A DNA stretch of 64,000 nt from Psychrobacter sp. bablab_jr014. GTDB taxonomy: Bacteria > Pseudomonadota > Gammaproteobacteria > Pseudomonadales > Moraxellaceae. The translations under genes were made by a program, and so were the position numbers. The stretch spans positions 1 through 64,000 of the forward strand of contig NZ_JACDXT010000005.1 in assembly GCF_016464015.1 (NCBI RefSeq). Direction: 5' to 3'. Positions 26,199 through 35,981 of this stretch are shown piece after piece. A model generated the notes under the pieces. That model saw only the letters and a list, made by a program, of their open reading frames with translations, did no database searches and was not told the DNA's origin. The first letter of the stretch is position 1. Every line of letters starts with the position of its first letter.

Positions 26199-28282
26199 TG
26201 AGCGATAAGCAAGATAAAAAACCGAACAACAAAGGCACCAGTAAATCATCCAGCGCCCGCGTCACCAAACCACTACGTCGTCCAAGTCGCAAAAAGGCGG
26301 ATGATAAAAAACACGACACCCAAGGCAACAAGTCGCGCTCGGGTAAGCTGGGTCGTTTGGGCAAGAATAAAAACAAAGCAGATGGCGCGTATAGCAGTGT
26401 CAAAAATCCAAAAAAAGGCGTATTTAACAAACCCTCAGGGGCGTCCTCACGTGGCGGTGTCGAAACCGACAAGAACCGCTTTCGTACCGTTTGGGGCTTG
26501 GCACTCGTCGCGCTGGTTGCCTTGATTTGTCGCGCCTTTTATTTGCAGGTAGCCAATGCGCAGTTTTATCAAGACAAGGGCGATGAGCTGATCACCAGCG
26601 TGCGCATGCAAAAATCCTATCGCGGTATGATTACCGACCGCAATAACCAACCACTCGCGGTCAGTGCGCCGCTTGCGACCGTGTCCTTTAGTCCGCACGA
26701 TTATGCGCGCGAATATTATGAGCTAAATCGTATTATCGTAGCGAACCCTGACAGTCCAAAAATGCAGGCAAGAATGCAAAAGCGCTTGGATGAAATGGAC
26801 TTAAACCGTTTGGCGGCAGCGGCCAATGTGCCTGTGGCTGATTTGCAAAAGGCTGTCGCGTTACGCAGTGATATCGACTATACCGACGAAGACGCGGTAA
26901 AAGCGGCGCTGCCTTCAGGTGCAGGCTCGCATTATTTCCCGCTACTGACCAAAGTTACCCCCGAGATTGCCCAAAGCGTCAGCTCGCTGGACTTTGTGGG
27001 TGTATATGAAAAGAATTTCTTTCAGCGCTACTACCCGCAGCCGCAGCCAAACGCACAGCTGCTCGGCTTTATGGGGCAAAATGCCAGCGACCCTGAAGGC
27101 GGCTATGTCGGTCGTGCGGGCATTGAACGTCAGTATGAATCAACGCTGTCGGGCGAAGACGGCAAAGTCTTGGTATTAAAAGACGCCAAACAAAACAGCC
27201 TAAAAGAACTCAAACAAATCAAGCCTGAAGTGGCGGGTCAAGACATTGCCTTAACCATCGATTCACGCTTGCAATATATTTTATATAAAGAATTGGAGGA
27301 AGCGGGGCGCTTGCATGAAGCGCGCTGGGCGACGGGTATGGTCGTTGATGTGCAAACGGGTGAAGTGCTCGCGCTCTCAACGTGGCCGTCGTTTAACTCG
27401 AACAACTTAAACGAGATGACGGGCGAAAACCAGCGTAACCGTGCGCTGCTTGACGTGTTTGAGCCAGGCTCCGTTATGAAACCTTTTACGGTCGCTGCGG
27501 CGCTCGACTCAGGACTCTATAGCCCAACCTCTTTGATTGATACCAACCCAGGCTATATCCGCGTCAAGGGCTATACCATCCGCGACCACACTAACTATGG
27601 CATTATTAACTTTAGTACCTTACTACAAAAATCAAGTAACGTCGCCTCGACCAAAATTGCACTGTCATTGCCGCCTGATGGCATCAGTAAAATGCAAAAA
27701 GAATTTGGCTTTGGTAAAAAGACCGCGCTGAAATTCCCAGGCGAAGGCGTAGGTATTGTCGCGACCCCCAAAGAAAAAGAAACCTCGCGCCGTGCGACCA
27801 TCAGTTATGGTTATGGCCTACAGGTAACGCTCGCGCAAATCGCACAGGCGTACTCTACCCTTGCAGCAGGCGGTGTTGAGCATCCTTTAACCTTGGTCAA
27901 AGATGATGACAAGCTGCCAGAAAGTCGCCGCATCATGGCGCACGACAAAGCCATGTCACTGGTCAATATGCTAGAAACCGTCACCGAACCAGGGGGCACA
28001 GCGACCGCTGCTGCCATTGATGGCTACCGCGTAGCAGGTAAAACAGGGACGGCGCGCCGTATCAACCCTGAGGGCGGCTATTATACCAATCAATACCGCA
28101 ATACCTTTGCAGGTATAGTGCCTGCCTCCAATCCGCGTTTGGCGGGTGTCATATTGGTTGAAGACCCACGCGGCCTACATTATGCTGGCTTGACCGCAGC
28201 GCCTATCTTTCATAATGTCATGAAAGAGGCCTTGCGTCTGTACAACGTACCGCTCGATAAACCCTTAAAAACCAAAGATTAA
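26198..28282 (+). CDS. ftsI: peptidoglycan D,D-transpeptidase FtsI (PBP3)
   Basis: Septal transpeptidase, a single-pass inner-membrane protein with its catalytic domain in the periplasm. The sequence has a very basic Lys/Ser-rich cytoplasmic N terminus of about 90 residues, a membrane helix near 93-113 (TVWGLALVALVALICRAFYL), a dimerisation region, and the three penicillin-binding motifs: SVMK in FEPGSVMKPFT near 425, SSN in LLQKSSNVASTK near 478, and KTGT in VAGKTGTARR near 612. At 694 residues it is longer than E. coli FtsI (588), much of the excess being the basic tail. It is translationally coupled to ftsL and followed by a terminator. Confidence 0.96.
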   Translation: MSDKQDKKPNNKGTSKSSSARVTKPLRRPSRKKADDKKHDTQGNKSRSGKLGRLGKNKNKADGAYSSVKNPKKGVFNKPSGASSRGGVETDKNRFRTVWGLALVALVALICRAFYLQVANAQFYQDKGDELITSVRMQKSYRGMITDRNNQPLAVSAPLATVSFSPHDYAREYYELNRIIVANPDSPKMQARMQKRLDEMDLNRLAAAANVPVADLQKAVALRSDIDYTDEDAVKAALPSGAGSHYFPLLTKVTPEIAQSVSSLDFVGVYEKNFFQRYYPQPQPNAQLLGFMGQNASDPEGGYVGRAGIERQYESTLSGEDGKVLVLKDAKQNSLKELKQIKPEVAGQDIALTIDSRLQYILYKELEEAGRLHEARWATGMVVDVQTGEVLALSTWPSFNSNNLNEMTGENQRNRALLDVFEPGSVMKPFTVAAALDSGLYSPTSLIDTNPGYIRVKGYTIRDHTNYGIINFSTLLQKSSNVASTKIALSLPPDGISKMQKEFGFGKKTALKFPGEGVGIVATPKEKETSRRATISYGYGLQVTLAQIAQAYSTLAAGGVEHPLTLVKDDDKLPESRRIMAHDKAMSLVNMLETVTEPGGTATAAAIDGYRVAGKTGTARRINPEGGYYTNQYRNTFAGIVPASNPRLAGVILVEDPRGLHYAGLTAAPIFHNVMKEALRLYNVPLDKPLKTKD

Positions 28283-28290
28283 CATCGCGT

Positions 28291-28320
28291 CAGCCGTGTT
28301 TTATGACACGGCTGTTTTTA
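28291..28320 (+). terminator. intrinsic terminator inside the division/wall cluster
   Basis: CAGCCGTGT / ACACGGCTG is a perfect 9-bp GC-rich stem with a 6-nt loop followed by TTTTTA. It lies between ftsI and murE, splitting the cluster into two transcription units unless read through. Confidence 0.8.
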
Positions 28321-28341
28321 TGATTGCCATAGGATATGCCC

Positions 28342-29952
28342 ATGACCGCAGATGCCCCCGCCTCCCTTGTTTCTTTGCAGCAGCTTTACGATAGCAGCAG
28401 TGACCCGCGAGTATTATCTCTATTGGCAGCATTACAAGAGGCGGCAGGCAGTGATGGCTGGATGGCGCTAAAAGATATCGGTTTTTACGATTTTGGTTTA
28501 GACAGTCGCCAGATTGAGACAGGCACCGTGTTTGTCGCCCTAAAAAGCCAAACCCAGCAAGACGATAACAAAAGCTTTGGCTATTTGCAGCAAGCTGCGC
28601 AAACGGCCGCCTTTATCCTCACTGAAACCCTACCGACGGGAGCATTTGCCAATGAGGCCGATGCCTTGCAAGCGCTAGACACGCTGCCGTGTCCTGTATT
28701 GTATGTACCGAGCATTCGCACAGGATTGGGCAGTTTGATTCAGGCGCATTTACAAGCGAAACACGCGGTCACGCTGCCGCGCGTGGTCGCGGTGACAGGC
28801 ACCAATGGCAAAACGACAGTGAGCCAACTGATTGCCCAACTGATGGCATTGTCGGGCAGTAGTAGCACGGTGATGGGTACGGCGGGCAATGGACGCTTGG
28901 GCGCATTGACGCAGGCCAGTCACACCACAGGCGATGCGCGTGCGGTGCAGCAGTTCTTATACAACATGGGCGAGGAGGGCGCGGACATTTTGGCGCTGGA
29001 AGCCAGCTCGCATGGACTTGACCAATCGCGCTTGCAAGGCGTGCCTGTCCAAGTGGCGGTCTATACCAATCTGAGCCGCGACCATTTGGACTACCATAGC
29101 GATATGGATGACTACGCGCGCGCCAAAGCGAAGCTGTTTGACCGCAGTCACTTTCCGACATTGACCCATGCCATTATCAATAGTGATGATGACTACAGCT
29201 CTGTCATGCAGGCGCAAGCGCAGGCAGGCGACGTGACGGTATGGACATATAGTCTCACTGACAGTGGGGCTGATTTTTATATTGAGTCTATGACACCAAG
29301 CCTCGACGGCGTACAGTTGCGCATTTACAGCCCCTTTGGCGTCTTGCGTGTACACAGTCCGTTATTGGGCAAATTTAATGTGGCAAATTTGGTCGCCGCA
29401 TTGGCAGCGGCGGCGGCATTGGGCGCGGATATTGATGCGTTAAGTGACCAGCTTGAAAAGTTAAAAGGTGCGACAGGACGCATGCAGCGCGTCGCCTCAA
29501 AAGACGGCTGCTTTATCGTTGATTATGCGCACACGCCCGATGCCTTAACCCAAGTGCTTGCCAGCCTAAAAACGCATTGTGAGGGCAAACTGTGGGCGGT
29601 GTTTGGCTGCGGTGGCGACCGCGACACAGGCAAGCGTCCCTTAATGGCGCAAGCGGGACTCAGTGGCGCAGACTGTGTGATTTTGACCGCCGACAATCCG
29701 CGCAGCGAAGACCCGCAAGCAATTTTGGCAGACATGCAGGTCGGTATGAGTGAGGCGCAATATCAGCGCACCCATATCGAGCCTGACCGTGCGCACGCCA
29801 TTGAATACGCCATTCGCCATGCTGGCACGGACGATATCGTGGTCATCGCGGGCAAAGGTCACGAAACCTATCAAGAAATCTGCGGCGTGCGCCACGACTT
29901 TGACGACAGTCAGGTAGTGATGCAAGCGCTAAAACGCTTTGAGCGCGTTTAA
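28342..29952 (+). CDS. murE: UDP-MurNAc-tripeptide synthetase MurE (meso-DAP adding)
   Basis: Mur ligase adding meso-diaminopimelate to UDP-MurNAc-L-Ala-D-Glu in the cytoplasm. Motifs: ATP loop VAVTGTNGKTTVSQL near 150, HTTGDA, 'EASSHGLDQSRL', NLSRDHLDYH, and the DAP-specific DNPRSEDP near 453. 'IAGKGHETYQ' marks the C-terminal domain. ATG 28342 (MTADAPAS) is preferred because AGGA (28331-28334) is 7 nt upstream; the ATG at 28336 is too close. At 536 residues it is somewhat long for the family. A DAP-type wall is consistent with a Gram-negative host. Confidence 0.95.
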   Translation: MTADAPASLVSLQQLYDSSSDPRVLSLLAALQEAAGSDGWMALKDIGFYDFGLDSRQIETGTVFVALKSQTQQDDNKSFGYLQQAAQTAAFILTETLPTGAFANEADALQALDTLPCPVLYVPSIRTGLGSLIQAHLQAKHAVTLPRVVAVTGTNGKTTVSQLIAQLMALSGSSSTVMGTAGNGRLGALTQASHTTGDARAVQQFLYNMGEEGADILALEASSHGLDQSRLQGVPVQVAVYTNLSRDHLDYHSDMDDYARAKAKLFDRSHFPTLTHAIINSDDDYSSVMQAQAQAGDVTVWTYSLTDSGADFYIESMTPSLDGVQLRIYSPFGVLRVHSPLLGKFNVANLVAALAAAAALGADIDALSDQLEKLKGATGRMQRVASKDGCFIVDYAHTPDALTQVLASLKTHCEGKLWAVFGCGGDRDTGKRPLMAQAGLSGADCVILTADNPRSEDPQAILADMQVGMSEAQYQRTHIEPDRAHAIEYAIRHAGTDDIVVIAGKGHETYQEICGVRHDFDDSQVVMQALKRFERV

Positions 29953-30024
29953 TCACATATTATTCAAACACCGCCTACGGTAAATCACGATAATAGACAG
30001 ACTAAGAAACACAAGGTACCTTTT

Positions 30025-31452
30025 ATGAAAGCGGACAACAATCTACTACAGTCGCAAGGGCTGTACGTCTGGCAGGCCGATAACCTGCAAGACGCCACAG
30101 CATCCTTGGATAGCCATTGGCAAACGAGCGACAGCGCGCAGCTGACGCACTTGACCAGCAACCGTATCGCCACCGACACCCGTACCATCAATACGGGTGA
30201 TATCTTTTTGGCATTAAGCGGCGATAACTTTGACGGTCATGATTACATCAATGTCGCCGCGTCAAAAGGCGCGGTCGCCGCCATTGTCTCGCGTCCTGTG
30301 TCCAGTAGTATTCCGCAGCTGGTGGTGACCGATACTCGCCTTGCCCTTGGGCAACTGGGCGCGTATCGTCGCAGCCAGCATCCGAATTTAACCGTCATTG
30401 CCATTACAGGCTCGAGCGGCAAAACCACGTGTAAAGAAATGCTGGGCAGTATCTTTGGGCGCTTAGCACCGACGCTCATCACGCGTGGCAATCTGAACAA
30501 CGACTTGGGCGTGCCCATGATGCTGCTTGAGATATCTGACCATCATCGCTATGCGATCATGGAGCTGGGCGCCAACCATATCGGCGAGATTGCCTATACC
30601 ACAGAGATGGTACGTCCTGATGTGGCTTGTATTTTAAATATCGGCACCGCGCATTTGGGTGAGTTTGGCAGCCGTGAAGGCATCTGCCAAACCAAGGCAG
30701 AGATTTATCATACCTTAAGTGACACGCAAGTGGCTGTTGTCCCCGATAAGGACGACTTTACCAATCAGCTGCGCCGTATTGCTGAAAAATATACCGACCG
30801 CGTGATTGGCTTTGGTAGCACCGATGTCAGCGCCAGTCACTTAGATGTAGAGCCTGAGCGTAGTGAGTTTAAGCTACACATCGGCAGTCAGGTCAAAGAC
30901 ATTCAATTGCCACTGGCAGGCGAGCACAATGTCAATAATGCATTAGCGGCTGCGGCCTGTGCTTATGCGCTTAACATTGATGTTGACGACATTGTGACGG
31001 GACTTGAGAATGCGCGTCCTGCCAAAGGTCGTCTGAACACGCAAATGCTTGGCAACCACCGCTTGATTGATGATACCTATAATGCCAATCCGCATTCGGT
31101 ACGTGCGGCAGCAAAAGTGTTAGCAGCGCAGACAGGCACGCAAGTTATGGTCTTAGGCGATATTGCCGAACTTGGCGAAGCGGCGGTCAGTGAGCACCAA
31201 AGCCTTGGACGCACGATTGCAGCGCTTGGTATTGATGTGCTTTTATGCGTCGGTCAATATGCCAAATATAGCGTTATGGGCGCCAAAGAAGTCGGCAACA
31301 TTGATGCACACGCGTTTGCAGACAAAGACAGCTTGCTTAAGCATTTGCAGCAGCAGCTACAGGCGCAGCAAACCGAGCCTGCTACGGTACTGTTCAAAGG
31401 GTCGCGCTCAATGGCGATGGAAACCCTCATTGATGCGCTAATAAAGGAGTAA
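30025..31452 (+). CDS. murF: UDP-MurNAc-tripeptide:D-Ala-D-Ala ligase MurF
   Basis: Final cytoplasmic Mur ligase, adding the D-Ala-D-Ala dipeptide. Motifs: IATDTRTINTGDIFLAL near 50, the ATP loop ITGSSGKTTCKEML near 130, RGNLNNDLGVPMMLLE near 153, LGANHIGEIAY near 180, and DDTYNANPHSVRAA near 350. Length 475 is normal. A 72-bp gap follows murE; its stop lies 3 nt before the mraY start, with the mraY ribosome-binding site (AAGGAG) inside the end of murF. Confidence 0.96.
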   Translation: MKADNNLLQSQGLYVWQADNLQDATASLDSHWQTSDSAQLTHLTSNRIATDTRTINTGDIFLALSGDNFDGHDYINVAASKGAVAAIVSRPVSSSIPQLVVTDTRLALGQLGAYRRSQHPNLTVIAITGSSGKTTCKEMLGSIFGRLAPTLITRGNLNNDLGVPMMLLEISDHHRYAIMELGANHIGEIAYTTEMVRPDVACILNIGTAHLGEFGSREGICQTKAEIYHTLSDTQVAVVPDKDDFTNQLRRIAEKYTDRVIGFGSTDVSASHLDVEPERSEFKLHIGSQVKDIQLPLAGEHNVNNALAAAACAYALNIDVDDIVTGLENARPAKGRLNTQMLGNHRLIDDTYNANPHSVRAAAKVLAAQTGTQVMVLGDIAELGEAAVSEHQSLGRTIAALGIDVLLCVGQYAKYSVMGAKEVGNIDAHAFADKDSLLKHLQQQLQAQQTEPATVLFKGSRSMAMETLIDALIKE

Positions 31453-31455
31453 GCG

Positions 31456-32574
31456 GTGTTAGTTTGGTTGTTTGGCTGGCTTGGTCAGTATTATACGCCG
31501 TTTTCTGCGGTGTCATCTTTAACATTACGGGCGCTGCTTGCGGTCGTCACCGCGCTTGGCTTTAGTATGGTCTTTGGCCGCCCTGTGATTAATCATTTGC
31601 GCGAGCTGAAATATGGACAGGCCATCCGTAACGATGGGCCTCAGTCGCACTTGTCAAAGACAGGCACGCCGACGATGGGTGGGGTGCTTATCTTGAGTGC
31701 CATTGGTGTTTCCACCTTATTGTGGGCGCGTCTGAACAATCCTTATGTCTGGATTCTTCTTGTCGTGATGGTCATCTTTGGCGCGGTCGGCTGGGCGGAT
31801 GATTGGCTCAAGATTAAGTATAAAAACCCCACAGGTCTGGTTGCGCGCAAAAAGTACTTTTGGCTGTCGGTCGGCGCCCTGTTCGTCGGCGCCTCGCTGT
31901 ATTACATTGCCACCCAGCAAGCAGACATGGTGACCACTAAAGAGATGCAGGACTTGTTGTTTCCTGTGTTTAAAAACTGGATGATTCCATTTTCGGCGAT
32001 TCCGTTTGGCATTGGTTTTATTATCTTTACCTACTTTGTCATTAATGGCGCGTCCAACGCGGTCAACCTCACCGACGGCTTGGACGGCTTGGCGATTTTG
32101 CCAGTCGTATTGGTCGCCGCAGGTCTGGGCGTGATGTCGTATGTCTCAGGCGATGTGCGCTTTGCCGATTATTTGCATGTGCCGTATATCGCGTACAACT
32201 CCGAGGTGACCATTGTCTGCGGCGCGATGATTGGCGCAGGCTTGGGCTTTTTATGGTTTAACGCGCACCCCGCGCAGGTCTTTATGGGTGACGTGGGCGC
32301 ATTGGCATTGGGCGCGATGCTCGGTACGATTGCAGTCATGACCCGTCAAGAGATTGCCTTTGCCATCATGGGCGGCCTGTTCGTTGCTGAAGCCTTGTCA
32401 GTTATGCTGCAGGTCGGCTCGTACAAACTGCGTAAAAAACGCGTGTTTCGTATGGCGCCCTTGCACCACCATTTCGAAGAAATTGGCTGGAAAGAAACCC
32501 AAGTGGTGGCGCGTTTTTGGATTATCGCCATCTTACTTGTGGTTTTGGGTTTGATGACCTTAAAGCTGCGCTAA
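31456..32574 (+). CDS. mraY: phospho-MurNAc-pentapeptide transferase MraY
   Basis: An integral membrane enzyme with about ten helices that makes lipid I on undecaprenyl phosphate. Signature segments are [10 protein letters not shown] near 66, [17 protein letters not shown] near 112-128, [10 protein letters not shown] near 203, [11 protein letters not shown] near 277 and the [12 protein letters not shown] loop near 335. The GTG start at 31456 is preceded by AAGGAG with 6-nt spacing. It is the last gene of this cluster segment; a terminator follows at 32595, so murD, ftsW, murG and the rest must lie elsewhere. Confidence 0.97.
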   Translation: MLVWLFGWLGQYYTPFSAVSSLTLRALLAVVTALGFSMVFGRPVINHLRELKYGQAIRNDGPQSHLSKTGTPTMGGVLILSAIGVSTLLWARLNNPYVWILLVVMVIFGAVGWADDWLKIKYKNPTGLVARKKYFWLSVGALFVGASLYYIATQQADMVTTKEMQDLLFPVFKNWMIPFSAIPFGIGFIIFTYFVINGASNAVNLTDGLDGLAILPVVLVAAGLGVMSYVSGDVRFADYLHVPYIAYNSEVTIVCGAMIGAGLGFLWFNAHPAQVFMGDVGALALGAMLGTIAVMTRQEIAFAIMGGLFVAEALSVMLQVGSYKLRKKRVFRMAPLHHHFEEIGWKETQVVARFWIIAILLVVLGLMTLKLR

Positions 32575-32594
32575 GCCATCATCAATGTATTAAC

Positions 32595-32622
32595 AACCAT
32601 CCTTATCGAGGGTGGTTTTTTT
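32595..32622 (+). terminator. intrinsic terminator after mraY
   Basis: AACCATCC / GGGTGGTT (one G-T pair) with a short loop, followed by seven Ts. Confidence 0.8.
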
Positions 32623-32829
32623 ATGCATGTTGTTAAAGGTTTTGTTAGGATGCAGTCGCGTTTAAATAACATTGCTATGACATAATCAAGCCAGTCGATT
32701 AAAGGCTATATTGAATAAGTATAAGACAAGCAGCGCTGCCTAAAGTGGGCAGATTTTGCTAAGATGCGGGTGTCTGACGGTTGCTGTCTTTTCACCGTAT
32801 GTTTACCTTTTTTACTTTTGAGGCGAGTT

Positions 32830-33756
32830 ATGTTTGTCTGTCCCTTGTGCCCATCGCCCTTAACGACTGATGCCAAAACGTGGCGCTGCGATGGTAGCGG
32901 CAACGCCAAAGGCACGCGCCATCCGTTTGATGTGGCGCGTCAAGGCTACGTCAACCTGCTGCCTGTACAACAAAAAAAGTCCAAAGCCCCAGGCGATAGC
33001 GAAGCCTCGATTGCTGCGCGTCAGCGGTTCTTGGCAGCGGGACATTATGCGCCCTTGCAAACCCTGATTTGTAATGCGCTAAAAAATTTGCATGTGAAAG
33101 ATGGGAGTAATACAAGCATCAACGGCAGCTGGCTGGATATCGGCTGCGGGGAAGGGTACTACACCCAAGCGATTGCTCAGACGCTGGCGCAGACAGCTAT
33201 AGCAAGCAGCCTTATTGGGCTGGACATCAGCAAACCTGCGGTCAGCACCTTTGCTAAAGCCGCCAAACAAACCCAACACCTTTGGTATCAAGTGGGTACA
33301 ACCAACGCGCATTTGCCCATTTATCCGCTGGTGGCAAGCGCTGCGCATTTGCCTTTGCAGGCGGGCAGTGCGGTCGGCATCAGCAGTATTTTTAGCCCAA
33401 TTTTGCCTGAAGTGTTTACCAAGGTATTAGCGGACAATGGCTATTTATTGATTGCCAAGCCCGATCACGGTCATTTAAGTGAAATGCGCGCCGCCTTATT
33501 CGATGACGTGCGCGAGCATGATTCAGACAAGTTTTTACCCAGCCTCACACCTTTTTTTGAGCTGATCGACACCCAGCATATCAGCGCGCCGCTGTCGTTG
33601 TCGGCGGCAGATTTGGCGGATTTAATGACCATGACGCCGTACGCCTACCGCGCACATGGGGCAAAGCGTGCGGCATTGCTAGCGCGTACTGCGGATACGC
33701 CATTTGTCACCGAAGCGAAGTTTGTCTTATACCTTTTACAAAAAAAGGCCGCTTAA
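32830..33756 (+). CDS. rlmA: 23S rRNA (guanine-N1)-methyltransferase, RlmA-like
   Basis: A SAM-dependent methyltransferase of 308 residues with an N-terminal zinc finger (FVCPLCPSPL then WRCDGSG...H) and the RlmA pattern HPFDVARQGYVNLL near 36. It continues with 'SKAPGDSEASIAARQRFLAAGHY', the SAM motif LDIGCGEGYYTQ near 105 and GLDISKPAV. It methylates N1 of G745 (RlmAI type) in 23S rRNA. ATG 32830 is chosen because the zinc finger begins there and GAGGCGAG is upstream; an upstream ATG at 32764 adds an unrelated hydrophobic stretch. It is convergent with the YdcF-like gene. Confidence 0.9.
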   Translation: MFVCPLCPSPLTTDAKTWRCDGSGNAKGTRHPFDVARQGYVNLLPVQQKKSKAPGDSEASIAARQRFLAAGHYAPLQTLICNALKNLHVKDGSNTSINGSWLDIGCGEGYYTQAIAQTLAQTAIASSLIGLDISKPAVSTFAKAAKQTQHLWYQVGTTNAHLPIYPLVASAAHLPLQAGSAVGISSIFSPILPEVFTKVLADNGYLLIAKPDHGHLSEMRAALFDDVREHDSDKFLPSLTPFFELIDTQHISAPLSLSAADLADLMTMTPYAYRAHGAKRAALLARTADTPFVTEAKFVLYLLQKKAA

Positions 33757-33760
33757 CCGT

Positions 33761-34543
33761 TTAATATTCGTTTAGCAGCCAACCACTAATAAAGGCAAAA
33801 TACTCACGAAACCACGCGTTGTAACGGATAGATAACGGCGTCTCGCTCGCCACCGTCACCGTATTGCTAAAGCCCTGATGCCGTGCAATCGCAGCGGCGC
33901 GCACGGTATGAAAATCATTGGTCACAATGGCAATCGGCGCGTCTTTATCAATGCCATGCTCAGCAAGTAGCGGCGCACTGTAAGATAAATTGGTCTCGGT
34001 ACTGGTACTTTTGCCCTCAATCAAAAGTCGCTCATGCGCGATGTGATGCGTATCTACCAGATAGCGCGCCATGACCTCGCCTTCGCTTTGGCTGCGCCCA
34101 AAGCCCAGTCCGCCACTGGTCACTACCCAAGCCGCTGGCTGCTGCTTTGCTAAGCCTGCTGCGGCGTCCAAGCGCGCAATGAGTGCTGCGCTGGGTTTGC
34201 CATCGACCGTGCCTGTACCGAGTACAATCATTGCATCAATGGGCGGTTGCGTGCCGCGACTCGCGTCAATACGCTGCTGCAATATCACAGCAAACACTAT
34301 AAAGCTGATGAGCCATAGCCCAAATACGCCCCATGATGCCTGCCAGATGCGTCGAAGCGCTCGATTACGCGACAAAATCGTGCGAATCTTTGACCAGCCT
34401 AATCCATGAGCGACAAAAATGACGCCAATCAAAAACGGCAGCAGCGTCCCAAAATTAAACTTGTCTGCCGTCATCAGTGTCAAACACTGAAGCACAATCA
34501 CCGCTCCAATGACGGTGAATAAAATACGCAGTAACGTAACCAT
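33761..34543 (-). CDS. YdcF/ElyC-type DUF218 membrane protein
   Basis: 260 residues: two or three membrane helices in the first 90 residues, then a DUF218 domain with MIVLGTGTVDGKPSAALIARLDAA near 105-130, VVTSGGLGFGRSQSEGEVMARYL, EGKSTSTETNLSYS near 178, and 'IVTNDFHTVRAAAIARHQGF'. The domain is probably periplasmic. The relative ElyC/YcbC affects peptidoglycan or enterobacterial common antigen biogenesis; the biochemical role is not settled. It is convergent with the rRNA methyltransferase gene, with 4 bp between stops. Confidence 0.85.
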   Translation of the reverse strand: MVTLLRILFTVIGAVIVLQCLTLMTADKFNFGTLLPFLIGVIFVAHGLGWSKIRTILSRNRALRRIWQASWGVFGLWLISFIVFAVILQQRIDASRGTQPPIDAMIVLGTGTVDGKPSAALIARLDAAAGLAKQQPAAWVVTSGGLGFGRSQSEGEVMARYLVDTHHIAHERLLIEGKSTSTETNLSYSAPLLAEHGIDKDAPIAIVTNDFHTVRAAAIARHQGFSNTVTVASETPLSIRYNAWFREYFAFISGWLLNEY

Positions 34544-34816
34544 ACCCTCTCTTTTTTATTATCAAGTGCTTATTATCAAGAAACCGTTATTCATCGCTAT
34601 AAAGCTACGCCAGTGACCCAAACGTAACCAATGACACGCGCTGCTATATATGCAAGCAACAATCGCAACCTTTCTTTAGTTTTCATAAGCCTACTTAATA
34701 TTGCCATCCCATACTATAGGTGTTGTTGATAGGCATCAGCCGCAACCACCGCTAAACGTGATTGCAGCACAGGTCTATATCATTACTGTTTAATGTGGAT
34801 TTAATAGGAAATACTT

Positions 34817-35134
34817 ATGAAAAAAATAATTCTTGCCTCAATCTTAGCCGCGACTACTTGCTTTACCATGACTACCCAAGCCAATGCCGCGCCAAACAAC
34901 CCCCATCACGTAGAAGAGCAGCAGCACAACAAAAAGGTTGAGCCAAAGAAAAAACAAGTCCAGCATAAAGCTGAGGCTAAAAAAAAACCAGCTCAACCCA
35001 AAGCAGCACCAAAAAAAGCGCAACCTCACAAAGTAACGCCAAAAAAAGCAGCCCCAAAGCCCGTACCACAACAGAAAAAAGTAGAACCAAAGCATGACCA
35101 GCAGCCCTCTAAGCCATTCGATGAGCGTCGCTAG
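34817..35134 (+). CDS. secreted Lys/Pro/Ala-rich low-complexity protein
   Basis: A 105-residue protein with a clean signal peptide (MKKIILASILAATTCFTMTTQANA, cut before APNN). The mature part is almost entirely Lys, Pro, Ala, Gln and His, with loose repeats of the form KKxQPKAAPKKAQPH. It is very basic, disordered and has no enzymatic motif. It could bind nucleic acid, lipopolysaccharide or peptidoglycan in the periplasm, but this is not shown. It is alone on its strand between two gaps and ends at a strong terminator. Confidence 0.8.
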   Translation: MKKIILASILAATTCFTMTTQANAAPNNPHHVEEQQHNKKVEPKKKQVQHKAEAKKKPAQPKAAPKKAQPHKVTPKKAAPKPVPQQKKVEPKHDQQPSKPFDERR

Positions 35135-35161
35135 TCAGACGGTATACAGTTTCTAATCTCC

Positions 35162-35194
35162 CAAAAACGGCATCTGTTATAGATGCCGTTTTTG
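35162..35194. terminator. bidirectional intrinsic terminator
   Basis: A perfect 14-bp stem CAAAAACGGCATCT / AGATGCCGTTTTTG with a 5-nt loop between convergent genes. Confidence 0.9.
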
Positions 35195-35234
35195 TATAAG
35201 TAAAGAGTGTGTCAAAGAGTAGGCAGTCTTCAAA

Positions 35235-35666
35235 CTAACGGATACGGCTCTGCGTTGGTGCGTCATCCATCTCAATGATTTCGATGTCCACATGGTCGTC
35301 ATAGACATCAACGCTCAATAAAGGATTATTATCAATAATGGCTCGCTTGGCATAGGTAGGAATACTGCCCGCGCTCAAAAAGCGCTGCATCGTCGCGCGG
35401 GCATTTTTGTCTGCAAACGCGCAATCGCGCTCATCTTCGCTGTTAGTATAGGCAGAATAGACATAAAAGTTTGCACGGTCTTGGCGTAAAATATTGGCAA
35501 CTGCGGTATTGGTATAGCCATTACCCAGATACTTACCTTGAGAGTTGTATTTGTCTTCTTCAGAAATGCGTGCCGTGTAATTGCACAAGTAATTGCTGGC
35601 AAGAGCGCTCGTGGTGGTGGCAACAAGAGCAGCAGCGATTGTCAATGCGCGAAAATAAAAAATCAT
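35235..35666 (-). CDS. hypothetical secreted protein
   Basis: 143 residues with a signal peptide (MIFYFRALTIAAALVATTTSALA, cut before SNYL). The mature part has two cysteines (NYLCNYTAR and ERDCAFADK) that may form a disulfide, a Tyr/Asn-rich centre and an acidic end 'VDVYDDHVDIEIIEMDD'. I do not recognise the family. The two-cysteine pattern and periplasmic location suit a substrate of the nearby DsbC-like protein, but nothing links them directly. Confidence 0.7.
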   Translation of the reverse strand: MIFYFRALTIAAALVATTTSALASNYLCNYTARISEEDKYNSQGKYLGNGYTNTAVANILRQDRANFYVYSAYTNSEDERDCAFADKNARATMQRFLSAGSIPTYAKRAIIDNNPLLSVDVYDDHVDIEIIEMDDAPTQSRIR

Positions 35667-35824
35667 AGTGGGGGGTCTATATCATAAATTTGGCAAACAA
35701 TATTAAGGTATTCTTGATGAAAAACCAAACTAAAAGTTGTCAGATTCTTTTTATAAAAGTACTTTATGTTCTGAAAATAGATATTCCATTTACATTTTAG
35801 ATAGCGGTGCAGTGTTACCGCCAC

Positions 35825-35971
35825 TATAGTAAATCCCAAATAAAACTGATATAGCATCATAAACACACTCGATTAAATACTATTTTCCTTGCTTGCTGTG
35901 ACTTCGTCTCCAGAGGCTGCGAAAAATAGTCTTTAATCTCTTTGTATCATTTTTAAATTGACTTGACTATA
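35825..35971 (+). mobile_element. MITE-like palindromic repeat, copy 3
   Basis: 147 bp from TATAGTAAATCC to TTGACTTGACTATA. The core TTGCTTGCTGTGACTTCGTC is identical to copy 1 over 20 nt. Arms GATTAAATACTATTTTCC and GAAAAATAGTCTTTAATC pair with each other but differ from the arms of copies 1 and 2. It sits just downstream of the DsbC-like gene. Confidence 0.75.
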
Positions 35972-35981
35972 CCAAAATATC

